Part shown: positions 25,757 through 34,637 of the stretch, piece by piece | Layout of the letters: each line of letters starts with the position of its first letter | How positions within the stretch are numbered: position 1 is the first letter of the stretch | Source: Microbispora rosea | GTDB lineage: Bacteria; Actinomycetota; Actinomycetes; Streptosporangiales; Streptosporangiaceae | DNA: 64,000 bases | Direction: 5' to 3' | Assembly (NCBI RefSeq): GCF_900156315.1 | Contig: NZ_FTNI01000020.1 | Span: 112,534 to 176,533 of the forward strand | Program-made: the position numbers and the translations under genes | Notes under the pieces: model-generated | Database searches by the model: none | What the model saw: the letters and a program-made list of their open reading frames with translations, nothing else | What the model was told of the DNA's origin: nothing

Positions 25757-27178
25757 TCAGGCGACCGGCTCGGCCACGGCCGGTTCGCTGGGCTCGGCGG
25801 AGGCGGCGGCCCGGGTGCGGCGCAGGGAGTAGACGCTGACCGGAACGCCGACCAGCACGATCGCGGCCGCGATCAGCAGCGTGAACCGGTAGGCCTCCAG
25901 GAAGGCGTGCAGCGGAGCGCCGCCGACCGCGCTCTGCCGTGCGCCCAGGATCGCTCCCAGGATCGTGATGCCGAGCAGGCCGAAGACCTCGCGGGAGACG
26001 TTGAGCACGCCCGAGGCCACGCCCGCCCGCGCGGGGGGCATCGCGTTCAGCACGACATTGGTCAGCGGGACGAGCAGACCGGCGCCCGCGCCGTACAGCA
26101 GGAACCAGGGGAACAGGTCGCCGTAGTGGGAGCCCTCGCCCGCGCTCGACAGCCCGCCGATGGCCACCGCCATCAGACCGAGGCCGACGGCAACCGTGCC
26201 CGCGCTGCCGAAGCGCTCGGCGATCCGCGGCGAGACGCTCGCGATCACCGCCATGAGCAGCGCCATGGGCACGAAGCCCGCGCCCGCCTCCGTCGGGGAG
26301 AACCCGAGGGCGCTCTGGAGGTAGAGCGCGGTGAAGAAGTAGATGCCGAAGACGCCGAACGACCACAGGCCCATCGACAGCAGGCCGCCGCTGAAGACCC
26401 GCTCGCGGAACAGGCTGAGGTCGATCATCGGCTGCGCCGTACGGGACTCGACGACCAGGAACGCGACGGCGGCCACCGCGAAGGCCGCGAACGCCCCGAG
26501 GATCGGCGCCGAGGTCCACCCACGCGACTCGCCCTCGATGAGCGCGTAGGTGAGGGCGAACAGCGCCACGGCGGAGGTGACCAGGCCGGGCAGGTCGAGG
26601 GACCTCCGCCCGGACGCGGCCCGCTCGACCCTGATCGAACGCAGGCCGATCGCGGCCGCGACCACGCCGATCGGCAGGTTGATCAGGAAGATCCAGCCCC
26701 AGTCGGCGTTCTCGCTGAGGAATCCGCCCGTGAGCGGACCGATCGCGAGGGCCAGAGCGCCGACCGCGCTCCAGATGCCGACGGCCGTCGCCCGCTCGCG
26801 CGGATCGGGGAAGATCCGCGGCAGCAAGGCCAGCGTCGACGGCGTCACCATCGCCGCGCCGAGCCCCTGCACCGCCCGCGCCGCGATCAGCGTCTCCTGG
26901 CTTCCCGCGAGGCCCGCCGCCACCGACGCGAGCGTGAAGACCGCCAGGCCGCCGAAGAACGCCGTCCGGGGGCCGAAGACGTCCGCCAGGCGTCCGCCGG
27001 CGAGCAGCAGGCCCGCGAACACCAGGATGTACGCGCTCACGATCCACTCCAGCCCGGAGATCGTCAGCGCCAGGTCCCGCTGGATCGTCGGCAGCGCCAC
27101 GTTGACCACGTTGTTGTCCAGGTAGGTCATGAAGGTCGCGAGCGACACCGCGACCAGCGCCCACCATCGTCCGGACAT
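25757..27178 (-). CDS. MFS multidrug efflux transporter (DHA2, 14 TM)
   Basis: The protein is 473 residues from ATG 27178, preceded by AGGAGG. It has about 14 hydrophobic segments. Motifs: MTYLDNNVVNVALPTIQRDL (motif D1, typical of EmrB/QacA), GGRLADVFGPRTAFFGGLAV (motif A), RAVQGLGAAMVTPSTLALLP, GPLTGGFLSENADWGWIFLI (motif C). The family exports drugs by proton antiport. It is divergent from a TetR gene with a repeated operator between the two genes, so drug-inducible derepression is likely. The gene ends 14 bp from the convergent AsnC gene. Confidence 0.94.
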   Translation of the reverse strand: MSGRWWALVAVSLATFMTYLDNNVVNVALPTIQRDLALTISGLEWIVSAYILVFAGLLLAGGRLADVFGPRTAFFGGLAVFTLASVAAGLAGSQETLIAARAVQGLGAAMVTPSTLALLPRIFPDPRERATAVGIWSAVGALALAIGPLTGGFLSENADWGWIFLINLPIGVVAAAIGLRSIRVERAASGRRSLDLPGLVTSAVALFALTYALIEGESRGWTSAPILGAFAAFAVAAVAFLVVESRTAQPMIDLSLFRERVFSGGLLSMGLWSFGVFGIYFFTALYLQSALGFSPTEAGAGFVPMALLMAVIASVSPRIAERFGSAGTVAVGLGLMAVAIGGLSSAGEGSHYGDLFPWFLLYGAGAGLLVPLTNVVLNAMPPARAGVASGVLNVSREVFGLLGITILGAILGARQSAVGGAPLHAFLEAYRFTLLIAAAIVLVGVPVSVYSLRRTRAAASAEPSEPAVAEPVA

Positions 27179-27190
27179 GTGTCCTCCTCT

Positions 27191-27250
27191 TGTACGCAGT
27201 ACATGTACGGCGTACATGTACGGTGCATAGGAGACCTTGTACGGCGTATA
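27191..27250. promoter_or_regulatory. Operator array between the MFS and TetR genes
   Basis: Four imperfect copies of the 13-bp palindrome TGTACGGCGTACA lie here: TGTACGCAGTACA 27191-27203, TGTACGGCGTACA 27204-27216, TGTACGGTGCATA 27217-27229, and TGTACGGCGTATA 27238-27250. The first three are contiguous; the fourth starts 21 bp after the third, two helical turns. A candidate -10 TATAGT (27247-27252) for the TetR gene overlaps the last copy. This is expected to be bound by the divergently encoded TetR protein. Confidence 0.8.
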
Positions 27251-27287
27251 GTTGTCAAGTGCCGAGGAGGTAGGGAGGCTGCGGGCC

Positions 27288-27983
27288 ATGGCGAACGCGG
27301 AGCGGCTGAGCCGTCTGAGTCTGATCGAGAAGGCCCTTGAGCTGGCCGACGCCGAGAGCCTGGAGTCGGTCACGGTGCGGCGGCTCGCCCATGAGCTCGG
27401 GGTGACGCCGATGGCTCTCTACTGGCACGTCAAGAACAAGGACCAGTTGTTCGTCTGCCTCGCCGACCACCTGCTCGCCACGGTCACTCCCGAGTTCGAC
27501 CCGGCCGCGCCGTGGAACGCGCGGCTGCGGGTGATGGTCGAGGCGCTGATCGGGGTGATGCGGCGGCACCGGTACATGCCGGGGCTGTTCGCGATGGTCG
27601 AGAAGCAGGAGCTGTCGAGCTTCAACCGCGCGACCGACACCGCGCTCGACCTGCTCTCCCAGGGGGGTTTCACGCTGCGCGAGGGGTACGCCGTCTCCAC
27701 CTACCTGCTGCACGGCGCCATGGCCCTGGTCGACAACGAGCCCGGCTGCCCCGGCGCGTCCAGTCCGGCGGAGGCGGCCGAGTTGCGCCGGCAGAGGCGG
27801 CTGACCCTGGAACGGCTCCCCGCCGACGAGTTCCCCCGGATCGTCGAATACGCCAAGGCGATGGAGGAGGAGCCGGACCTCGACGCCTACTACGCCTTCG
27901 GCCTGGATCTCCTGATGTCCGGGGTGGAGGCGGTGGCCGCGAAGAGGACGCCGAGCGGCGCGACACAGACCGACGCGGAGTAG
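27288..27983 (+). CDS. TetR-family regulator of the adjacent MFS pump
   Basis: The protein is 231 residues from ATG 27288, with GGGAGG nine bases upstream; a TTG at 27252 is in the operator and unlikely. The HTH is VTVRRLAHELGVTPMALYWH, then VKNKDQLFVCLADHLL. The C-terminal domain resembles TetR_C-type repressors of the tetracycline class (RHRYMPGLFAMVEKQELSSF, YAVSTYLLHGAMALVDNEPG). It is divergent from the DHA2 pump and presumably represses both by binding the array at 27191-27250. Confidence 0.92.
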   Translation: MANAERLSRLSLIEKALELADAESLESVTVRRLAHELGVTPMALYWHVKNKDQLFVCLADHLLATVTPEFDPAAPWNARLRVMVEALIGVMRRHRYMPGLFAMVEKQELSSFNRATDTALDLLSQGGFTLREGYAVSTYLLHGAMALVDNEPGCPGASSPAEAAELRRQRRLTLERLPADEFPRIVEYAKAMEEEPDLDAYYAFGLDLLMSGVEAVAAKRTPSGATQTDAE

Positions 27984-28206
27984 GTGGCGCGGAACCCGAC
28001 GGTCGCGCCCCAGACGAGCGCGACCATCCCCGGCGGGAGATTGCAGCCCGATGAGGGCCGAGCGCGGTGACGGAGCAGACCGCTCGCCGGCGTGGTGCCG
28101 AGCCGGTTTGGAACGTTCTTGACCGCTGGGGCTTACGGATAGCGGAGATGCGTATACGTGATGTTTGGCATGACAACCTCCATATCCCTCGACGCGTGAA
28201 TAACGT

Positions 28207-28226
28207 GCGTAACTTCTGTATTACGC
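28207..28226. promoter_or_regulatory. Inverted repeat upstream of the collagen-like gene
   Basis: GCGTAA (28207-28212) and TTACGC (28221-28226) are separated by eight bases. They sit about 30 bp upstream of the GTG at 28258 and could be an operator or hairpin. The remaining 200 bp back to the TetR gene shows no gene. Confidence 0.45.
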
Positions 28227-28257
28227 GCCCTTCGTGAGCTTCAGAGAGGGAACTCCC

Positions 28258-29181
28258 GTGGCTATCAAGTTGCCGGGCGGACGCACCATCGGCCTGATGA
28301 CGGCTGGTGCTCTGGCTGGATCGGTCCTGGTTTTGGGTGGTGCGGCCACCGCTTCGTCGGCGAGTGACGCGCCGCTGTACGCGTGTGTGAACAAGAGCAC
28401 GCGGTATATGCGTCTGGTGAATGCCACGGCGACGTGTAAGGCGACCGAGACGAAGGTGTCGTGGAACAGGACCGGTCCGCAGGGTCCGGTGGGGATCGGC
28501 GGCACCGGCCCGAAGGGCGACACCGGAGCCCAGGGCCCGCGCGGTTTCCGTGGCCCGCAGGGTCTGCGTGGTCCGCAGGGGGAGCGCGGTCCCGCCGGCC
28601 CGCAGGGCCTGAAGGGCGAGACCGGCGCCCCGGGCAAGGACGGCAAGGACGGCGCTCCCGGCAAGGACGGAGAGCGCGGCCCCGCCGGTCCGCAGGGACT
28701 GAAGGGGGACAAGGGCGACCGCGGTCTCACCGGTCCGCAGGGGGAGCGCGGTCCGGCCGGCCCCGCGGGCGCCAAGGGTGACACCGGTCCGCGCGGCCTG
28801 CCCGGCGAGCAGGGCGACCGGGGCCTCAAGGGCGAGGCCGGCGACAACGGCAAGAGCGCCTGCGACATCTGGAAGGGGCGCGCCTGCACCTCCAAGGACG
28901 AGGCCGACTTCCTCAAGTGGCTCAAGGGTCAGGGCGGCAGCGGAGGGGACGCGCCCGTTCTGAGCTCCCGGATGTCGAGCCAGACCATCTCCGGGAACAG
29001 CGCGACCGCGTCCTGCGCGAGCGACGAGAGGGTCACCGGCGGCGGCTTCAAGACCAGCTCGAGCAGGACCGTCACGGGCAGCTACATGAGCGGCAACGGC
29101 TGGACCGTCGAGCTGGCGGGCGCCGGCGGTGGGAGCGGCAGCAACGGCCTCGTCTACGCCGTCTGCACGAAGATCTCGTAA
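28258..29181 (+). CDS. Secreted collagen-like protein
   Basis: The protein is 307 residues from GTG 28258, with GAGAGGG upstream. A signal peptide (residues 1 to about 36: [20 protein letters not shown] plus [13 protein letters not shown]) is followed by a short Cys-containing segment ([20 protein letters not shown]). After GPQGPV and a five-residue interruption come 39 uninterrupted Gly-X-Y triplets (residues of about 84-200), many GPA, GPQ, GER and GKD, predicting a charged bacterial collagen triple helix. The C-terminal domain (about 100 residues, with [20 protein letters not shown] and a Cys pair) is probably a beta-rich head. Likely cell-surface or secreted; role unknown. Confidence 0.9.
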   Translation: MAIKLPGGRTIGLMTAGALAGSVLVLGGAATASSASDAPLYACVNKSTRYMRLVNATATCKATETKVSWNRTGPQGPVGIGGTGPKGDTGAQGPRGFRGPQGLRGPQGERGPAGPQGLKGETGAPGKDGKDGAPGKDGERGPAGPQGLKGDKGDRGLTGPQGERGPAGPAGAKGDTGPRGLPGEQGDRGLKGEAGDNGKSACDIWKGRACTSKDEADFLKWLKGQGGSGGDAPVLSSRMSSQTISGNSATASCASDERVTGGGFKTSSSRTVTGSYMSGNGWTVELAGAGGGSGSNGLVYAVCTKIS

Positions 29182-29183
29182 GT

Positions 29184-29203
29184 CCGCCGGAGCGTTCCGG
29201 CGG
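29184..29203. terminator. Terminator hairpin after the collagen-like gene
   Basis: CCGCCGGA (29184-29191) pairs with TCCGGCGG (29196-29203), an 8-bp perfect stem with a GCGT loop, only three bases after the stop codon. No T tract follows. Confidence 0.6.
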
Positions 29204-29240
29204 AGTCCGTGGGGGCTCCACCGGACGCACCGCCCCTGCT

Positions 29241-29272
29241 TGCCGTACGCGACGAGGCGTTGGCGTACGGCA
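29241..29272. terminator. Second hairpin between collagen-like and methyltransferase genes
   Basis: TGCCGTACGC (29241-29250) pairs with GCGTACGGCA (29263-29272), a 10-bp perfect stem with a 12-nt loop. Confidence 0.5.
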
Positions 29273-29275
29273 CTG

Positions 29276-29313
29276 CGAAGGCCCTTCCGGAGGGGTTACC
29301 GGAAGGGCCTTCG
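29276..29313. terminator. Strong symmetrical hairpin, likely terminator
   Basis: CGAAGGCCCTTCCGG (29276-29290) pairs perfectly with CCGGAAGGGCCTTCG (29299-29313), a 15-bp stem with an 8-nt loop. It works in both orientations. The core AAGGCCCTTCCGG also forms the purL terminator at 35484-35526. Confidence 0.75.
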
Positions 29314-29357
29314 TCGGTCTTCGGTGCTGTCGGTCTTCGGCGCTAGGGTGCTCGGTC

Positions 29358-30017
29358 ATGACCGAGCCCTCCTACCTGCGGGTCGCCCGGACGGCCTACG
29401 ACGCCGTCGCCGCGGACTACGCCGATCGCCTTCGCCGCCGGCTGGACGAGGAACCGTTCGAGCGCGCGATGCTCGCCGCGTACGCCGAGATCGTGCGGGC
29501 GTCGGGCGTTCCCGGGCCGGTGGCCGACATCGGCTGCGGGCCCGGCCGGATCACGGCGCACCTGCACGCGCTCGGCCTGGACGTCTTCGGCGTCGACCTG
29601 TCGCCTGGCATGATCGCGGTGGCTCGGCGCGAGCATCCGGACCTGCGGTTCGAGGAGGGGGCGATGGCGGCTCTGGACATCGCCGACGAGGCCCTCGGCG
29701 GCGTGGTCGCGTGGTATTCGATCATCCACACCCCACCGGAGCGGCAGCCGGCGGCGCTGGCCGAGTTCCACCGGGTGCTGGCGCCGGGCGGGCATCTGCT
29801 GCTCGCCTTCCAGGTCGGCGACGAGCCCTTCCACGCGGCCGAGGTGTTCGGTCATCAGGTCGCGCTCGACTTCCACCGCCTGTCGCCGGACCACGCGGCG
29901 ACGATGCTGGCCGAGGCGGGACTGCCGGTGGTCGCGCGGCTGAAGACCGAGCGCCGCGAGTTCGAGCGAACCCCTCAGGCGTACCTCGTCGCCCGAAAAC
30001 CAGCGCCTCCGCGGTGA
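29358..30017 (+). CDS. SAM-dependent methyltransferase, class I
   Basis: The protein is 219 residues from ATG 29358 (MTEPSYLRVARTAYDAVAAD). SAM motifs are VADIGCGPGRITAHL (motif I), VFGVDLSPGMIAVARREHPD (motif II), LGGVVAWYSIIHTPPE, and EFHRVLAPGGHLLLAFQVGD. The C-terminal part (LSPDHAATMLAEAGLPVVAR) is typical of the Methyltransf_11/25 group. The substrate is not inferable. It stands alone after the hairpin cluster and is convergent with a PucR-type regulator. Confidence 0.9.
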   Translation: MTEPSYLRVARTAYDAVAADYADRLRRRLDEEPFERAMLAAYAEIVRASGVPGPVADIGCGPGRITAHLHALGLDVFGVDLSPGMIAVARREHPDLRFEEGAMAALDIADEALGGVVAWYSIIHTPPERQPAALAEFHRVLAPGGHLLLAFQVGDEPFHAAEVFGHQVALDFHRLSPDHAATMLAEAGLPVVARLKTERREFERTPQAYLVARKPAPPR

Positions 30018-30072
30018 CAGGACCGGAAGATGCGGGGTGGCCACCGGGAGACCGCATGGGACCTTCACCGGG

Positions 30073-31248
30073 TTAGCACTGACCGGTTGTCTCGATCTCG
30101 ACGGGGAGAGGGGACGGGCGGTAGCGGCCGGAGAGACGGGCGAGCTTGAGGCTGAGATGCAGGCTCAGCCGCTCCTCGCCGTCCCTGAGATCGGTCTCCG
30201 CGAGTTCCTCGACGCGGCGAAGGCGGTAGTAGAGCGACGTACGGTGCAGGCGCAGGCGGCGGGAGACGGCCTGGGCGTTGCCGGCGAGGTCGAGGTAGAT
30301 CTCCAGGGTCTCCAGCAGCGGCCGGTGCTGGGCCTCGTCCAGCAGCCGTGCCAGCCCCGGATGGAGGTTGCCGTGCGGCACTCCGGACAGCATTCGGTAG
30401 ACGCCGAGGCGGTCCCACTCCGCCGAGGGCCCGAACTCCGGCACGTTCGCGACGACCTCGGCGGCGTGCAACGCCTCCTCGTACGACTCGGCCGCGAGGG
30501 AGAGCGAGGGCCGTGGCGAGCCGATCCCGACCAGGACCGGCGTCCCGAGGGCCGCGTGCATCTCCTCGGGAAAGGCGCGGGTGCCCGCGGTGAGCAGCAC
30601 GGCGTGGCCGTAGCGCACCAGGTGCAGGGGATGATGCCGGGCCAGGCGCCGCCGCAGGGCCAGCAGCCCGCGCTCCAGCGTCAGCCGCAGGGTCTCGTCG
30701 GCACCGCCGTGGACGGGTCGGGCGACCGCCACGGTCACGGGCTGATTGTGCGGGAACGCGCCCGCCTCGATCAGGGTCCTGTCTGCGTCGGGCTCGCGAA
30801 GCAGCAGGCCGGTCACGGCCTCCAGCTCGCGGCGCGAGGCGAGCTCGGAGGCCATGCTCTCGTGGAACAGGGTCATGGCGAGGGTGGGCGCGACCTCCGC
30901 CGCGACCGCGATCTCCGGCTCGGTCATGGCCGGGGCCGCGTCGATGAACCAGAGGAAGCCGAGCGGCAGGCCGTCGTGCCGCACGGGAACGCAGACCCGG
31001 GGCAGCAGCCCCAGCTCCGGGGCGCCGGGCGTGCGCAAGGGCGTGGTCGCCTCATGGATGCCCGTGGCGCGCAGGAAGGCGCGTACGTCGGGGGTGGTGT
31101 GTCGGCGGAGGATCGAGTGGCGGCGGACGTCGTCCATCTGCCCGTCCTGCTCGCTGTAGGCGACGACGCGCTGGCGGCCGTCTTCCAGCAGCAGCGGTCT
31201 TTCCAGGCGAAGGGCGAGGTCGTCCACGACTCGCTGCAGATCCACCAC
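30073..31248 (-). CDS. PucR/CdaR-family transcriptional regulator
   Basis: The protein is 391 residues from GTG 31248, with GGTGGAGG just upstream; an ATG at 31275 and a GTG at 31245 are alternatives. Residues of about 1-130 form the N-terminal sensory region (VVDLQRVVDDLALRLERPLL, LGLLPRVCVPVRHDGLPLGF), followed by a GGDEF-like segment (SLAAESYEEALHAAEVVANV) and a C-terminal PucR HTH (LLETLEIYLDLAGNAQAVSR, RLRLHRTSLYYRLRRVEELA). Such proteins activate purine catabolism, proline or sugar-diacid genes; the target is unknown. The divergent neighbour is a secreted protease. Confidence 0.87.
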   Translation of the reverse strand: MVDLQRVVDDLALRLERPLLLEDGRQRVVAYSEQDGQMDDVRRHSILRRHTTPDVRAFLRATGIHEATTPLRTPGAPELGLLPRVCVPVRHDGLPLGFLWFIDAAPAMTEPEIAVAAEVAPTLAMTLFHESMASELASRRELEAVTGLLLREPDADRTLIEAGAFPHNQPVTVAVARPVHGGADETLRLTLERGLLALRRRLARHHPLHLVRYGHAVLLTAGTRAFPEEMHAALGTPVLVGIGSPRPSLSLAAESYEEALHAAEVVANVPEFGPSAEWDRLGVYRMLSGVPHGNLHPGLARLLDEAQHRPLLETLEIYLDLAGNAQAVSRRLRLHRTSLYYRLRRVEELAETDLRDGEERLSLHLSLKLARLSGRYRPSPLPVEIETTGQC

Positions 31249-31353
31249 TCGGCCTCCACCTGGGCGCTTCGGCATCTGTAGGAGAAGGCCCCGCTGGTCT
31301 TCCCTACAAGTGACCGATGATCTACGTCAATAGTCTCTATAGCGTCATAATTC

Positions 31354-33462
31354 GTGAAACTCTCAAAAACACTGTTCCCGGGCATAGTGGCGGCCCTCGC
31401 GCTCGCCCCGCTCGCGCTGACGGCGGCGCCCGCCTCCGCGGCCCCCGGCGGAGACCCCGATCTTCCCTGGCGTCGTGACCATTGGCCCCAGACCCAGCCC
31501 TGGCAGCGCGACCAGCCGGACGAGGCGCAGGCCCTGCGCGGCCGCGCGTCGCGGGTCGTCGCGCCGATCGACCCGCAGAACTGGAAGAACCCCGACCACA
31601 TGACGTGGACGGACTACAAGAAGATCCCGGGCACCGACTGGGCGAACCCCGCCGTGAAGGGCTCGGCGCGCACCTTCAAGGGCGCGCTCGTGCTGCTGGA
31701 CTACCCCAACCAGCCGTTCGTGGTCACCCAGCCGCAGAACTCGACCGTGTTCGGCAACCCCAGCTCCCAGGCCCACGACATCCCCCGTGACAAGGTCGCC
31801 AAGTTCTACCAGGACTTCCTCAACACCCCCGGCCAGCTCAACCAGGGCCACACCCTGCACGAGTACTGGATGGAGGACTCCGGCGGCCGGTACGGCGTCG
31901 ACCTCACCGCGTTCGGCCCCTACACCATGCCGGGCAAGTCGCACGAGTACGCGATGGAGTACCAGCGTGACGCCTGCCCGGCGGGGGACAACTGCAACAG
32001 GAACCTGCGCACGGACGGCAAGGCCGCCTGGGTCGCCGACGTCGGCCAGGACGTCGCCTCCCAGTTCGACTTCGTCTTCTACCTGAGCGCCGGCCAGGAC
32101 GAGTCGTCGACCTGGCAGGAGTTCGGCATGATGAAGTTCCCCACCAAGGAGGACGTCACCGACGACTTCGGGCCGCCGGACCCGAACCTGCCCAACTGGT
32201 CCAAGACCCGCTACGTGGACTGGACGTCCTGGGCCGCCGGCTCGACGTTCTGGCCCAACGCGAACATCGGCGTCGACTCCGTCCAGGCCGAGAGCTCCGG
32301 CCAGGGGGTCTTCGCCCACGAGTTCAGCCACATCCTGGGCGTCCTGGACAACTACAACAACCCGTACGGCAACCCGCCGGTCCGGGCGTACACCGGCATC
32401 TGGGAGATGCTCAGCCGCGGCAGCTTCAACGGCCCCGGCGGCCCGCACAGCCGCTGGCTGATCCCGCCGACGGCGGGCGCGTCGATGGGCGCCCAGCACA
32501 TGCTGCGCAACAAGATCAAGCTGAACATGGTGGACGAGCAGAACGTCCTGCGCCTGTCGCGTGAGGCGCTCCGCGACTCCGGCATGGTCGTCGCCAAGGT
32601 GACCGCGCGCGAGATCCAGCCGGGCAAGAACGGCCTGACGGGCGTCAACGTCTCCTTCGACACCGGCGACAAGTCCACCGGGGCGTGCAGCCAGCGCACC
32701 GACCCGCTCTGCGACGGCGGCGGCTACGACAACTACACCGTGGAGGTCGTCGACCGGATCGGCAGCGACTCCTTCACCCCCGACTCCGGAGTGCTCCTGG
32801 CCAAGACCAAGAACCAGGACCGGGCGCCGTTCGAGTGGGTGATCGACGCCAACCCGCAGGACATCAACATGACCGACTACGTGCTGCCCGACGGCACCGA
32901 GGTCCCGATCACGGTCGGCGACTACCGGCAGCTCGCCGACGCCCTCTTCCACGCCGGCACCGACTCGGGCAGCCAGTACGAGTACGTGGACCAGGCCAAC
33001 CGCCTGCACTTCTACGTCACGGACGTGCAGCGCGACGCCAAGGGCATCCTGTCGTACACGGTGGCGATCAAGTCCCTCGACGGCGCGGGCCCGCAGAAGC
33101 GGGGCGTGAAACTGCTGCCGGGCGCCGGCGTCCCCGGCGCCGAGAAGGGCGTGTCGATGTGCAGCTTCCCGCTGTTCAACACGGGTAAGGCGGCGCCCGC
33201 GCAGGGACAGCACCCCGAGGACGTCAGCGCGTACCTGAACAGCGACGTCTACCGGCTGAAGGCCGAGGTCGAGGGGAGCGGCTGGACGACGATCACGCCC
33301 AACGCCCTCGCGACCGTCGACTTCGGTGACAAGGAGACCGTCACCGTCTTCGCTCAGCAGACCGCGGGCGGCAGCCGTCACGCCACGGTGAAGCTCACGG
33401 CCACCTCCGAGAGCGACCCGTCCACGACGATGACCGCCACCTGCCGCGTCAACGGTCTCTAG
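31354..33462 (+). CDS. Secreted M6-family metalloprotease (immune inhibitor A-like)
   Basis: The protein is 702 residues from GTG 31354. A signal peptide of about 29 residues ends in LTAAPASA. The zinc site is HEFSHILGVLDNY (H322, E323, H326, with D332 as possible third ligand), in the M6 pattern HExxHxxxxxD. DNYNNPYGNPPVRAYTGIWE, MLSRGSFNGPGGPHSRW downstream is characteristic of M6 enzymes (MLS.GSW.G/GP). The C-terminal 250 residues are beta-rich and probably bind substrate or surface. It degrades extracellular proteins. No ribosome binding site is visible before the GTG. Confidence 0.92.
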   Translation: MKLSKTLFPGIVAALALAPLALTAAPASAAPGGDPDLPWRRDHWPQTQPWQRDQPDEAQALRGRASRVVAPIDPQNWKNPDHMTWTDYKKIPGTDWANPAVKGSARTFKGALVLLDYPNQPFVVTQPQNSTVFGNPSSQAHDIPRDKVAKFYQDFLNTPGQLNQGHTLHEYWMEDSGGRYGVDLTAFGPYTMPGKSHEYAMEYQRDACPAGDNCNRNLRTDGKAAWVADVGQDVASQFDFVFYLSAGQDESSTWQEFGMMKFPTKEDVTDDFGPPDPNLPNWSKTRYVDWTSWAAGSTFWPNANIGVDSVQAESSGQGVFAHEFSHILGVLDNYNNPYGNPPVRAYTGIWEMLSRGSFNGPGGPHSRWLIPPTAGASMGAQHMLRNKIKLNMVDEQNVLRLSREALRDSGMVVAKVTAREIQPGKNGLTGVNVSFDTGDKSTGACSQRTDPLCDGGGYDNYTVEVVDRIGSDSFTPDSGVLLAKTKNQDRAPFEWVIDANPQDINMTDYVLPDGTEVPITVGDYRQLADALFHAGTDSGSQYEYVDQANRLHFYVTDVQRDAKGILSYTVAIKSLDGAGPQKRGVKLLPGAGVPGAEKGVSMCSFPLFNTGKAAPAQGQHPEDVSAYLNSDVYRLKAEVEGSGWTTITPNALATVDFGDKETVTVFAQQTAGGSRHATVKLTATSESDPSTTMTATCRVNGL

Positions 33463-33617
33463 GGTGACCGCGCCCGCCCTCCCGGCCACCCCTCCCGCCG
33501 TGTCGGCGGCGCCCTGTGCCGGCGCCGCGACCACCGGTCCGGGGTGCGCCGGAGGGTTCGGCGCCGCCGTGCACCGGCCGGTCACTCCGATGGCCGGGGT
33601 GCATTGGATCGTCAGGC

Positions 33618-34637
33618 TCAGATCAGCGCCGCGACGGCGGTGTCCACGTCGGCCTCCGTCGTGTAGAGGTGGAAGGCGAGGCGTGCCGCGCCGTTGCGGA
33701 CGGATGCGCGGATGCCGGCCTCCGCGAGCCGCTGGGCCGCGCCCGGGCGGGTGACGGTGACGATCGCGCTGTCGCCGGGCGGCATGCCGAGGCCGGTCCG
33801 GAACCGGTTGGCCAGCCGTACGTCGTGGTCGTTGATCGGACCGATGCCGATCTCCAGGAGCAGCTCCAGCGTGGGGGCGGCCGCGACGTAGGAGAACCAG
33901 GGGGCGGCGATGTCGAATCGCCGGGCGTCCTTCGCCAGCCGCAGGGGCGGGCCGTACGACGCGTCGCCGTCGCCGGCGTACCAGTTGGCGGCGATCGGCC
34001 GGATGCGGTCGCGCACGGCCGGGCTCACGTAGCAGAAGGCGGTGCCGCGCGGGCACATCAGCCACTTGTACGCCGAGACGGCGAGGACGTCGAAGGGCGT
34101 CGCCTCGACCGGCATCCAGCCGACCGCCTGGGTGGCGTCGGCGACGATGAGCGCGCCGTGCGTCCGCGCCGCCGCGACGACCTCGTCTGCGGCCGCGACC
34201 TCACCCGTCGCCGACTGGACCAGGCTGAAGGCGACCGCGTCCGTGCGTTCGTCGATCGCTCCGGGCAGGTCCGCGGGCGGCACCGTACGTACGTCGAGAT
34301 CGTGCGCGAGCCAGGGGAACAGGTTCGACGTCTGCTCGATGTCGGGGACGACGACACGCGAACCTGGCGGCAGCGAGGCCGCGACCGGGGCCAGCACCTG
34401 CGACGCGGAGGCGCCCACAGCCACGTCGGCGGCCTCGACGCCGACCAGCCGGGCGAACGCGGCGCGCGCGCGATTGGTGGACCGGTCCCACTTGTCCCAG
34501 CCGTTGGCCCCGCGACGCCACTCGGCCAGCGCGCTCTGTAGCGCCTCGAAGGCCGGCTCGGGCGGTATGCCGTAGCTCGCGGTGTTCAGCCATCCCGGCT
34601 CCGGGTCCCACAGACGTACCGCCTCGTCAAGTTTCAT
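33618..34637 (-). CDS. Aminotransferase class V-fold PLP enzyme
   Basis: The protein is 339 residues from ATG 34637 (MKLDEAVRLWDPEPGWLNTA). The fold motifs are ASYGIPPEPAFEALQSALAE, AVGASASQVLAPVAASLPPG, LIVADATQAVGWMPVEATPF and the PLP lysine in VSAYKWLMCPRGTAFCYVSP. These are of the class V fold (cysteine desulfurase, isopenicillin epimerase relatives). The reaction cannot be assigned. It is convergent with the M6 protease and divergent from a broken hydrolase gene. Confidence 0.9.
   Translation of the reverse strand: MKLDEAVRLWDPEPGWLNTASYGIPPEPAFEALQSALAEWRRGANGWDKWDRSTNRARAAFARLVGVEAADVAVGASASQVLAPVAASLPPGSRVVVPDIEQTSNLFPWLAHDLDVRTVPPADLPGAIDERTDAVAFSLVQSATGEVAAADEVVAAARTHGALIVADATQAVGWMPVEATPFDVLAVSAYKWLMCPRGTAFCYVSPAVRDRIRPIAANWYAGDGDASYGPPLRLAKDARRFDIAAPWFSYVAAAPTLELLLEIGIGPINDHDVRLANRFRTGLGMPPGDSAIVTVTRPGAAQRLAEAGIRASVRNGAARLAFHLYTTEADVDTAVAALI

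Noticed and set aside
27984..28200. Possible small gene or transporter fragment (minus-strand MVALVWGATVGFRAT).
   Set aside because: The frame overlaps the TetR gene end and matches no clear family; too short to support.
28480..28860. Repetitive DNA considered as a satellite or CRISPR array.
   Set aside because: It encodes Gly-X-Y triplets of the collagen-like protein in frame.
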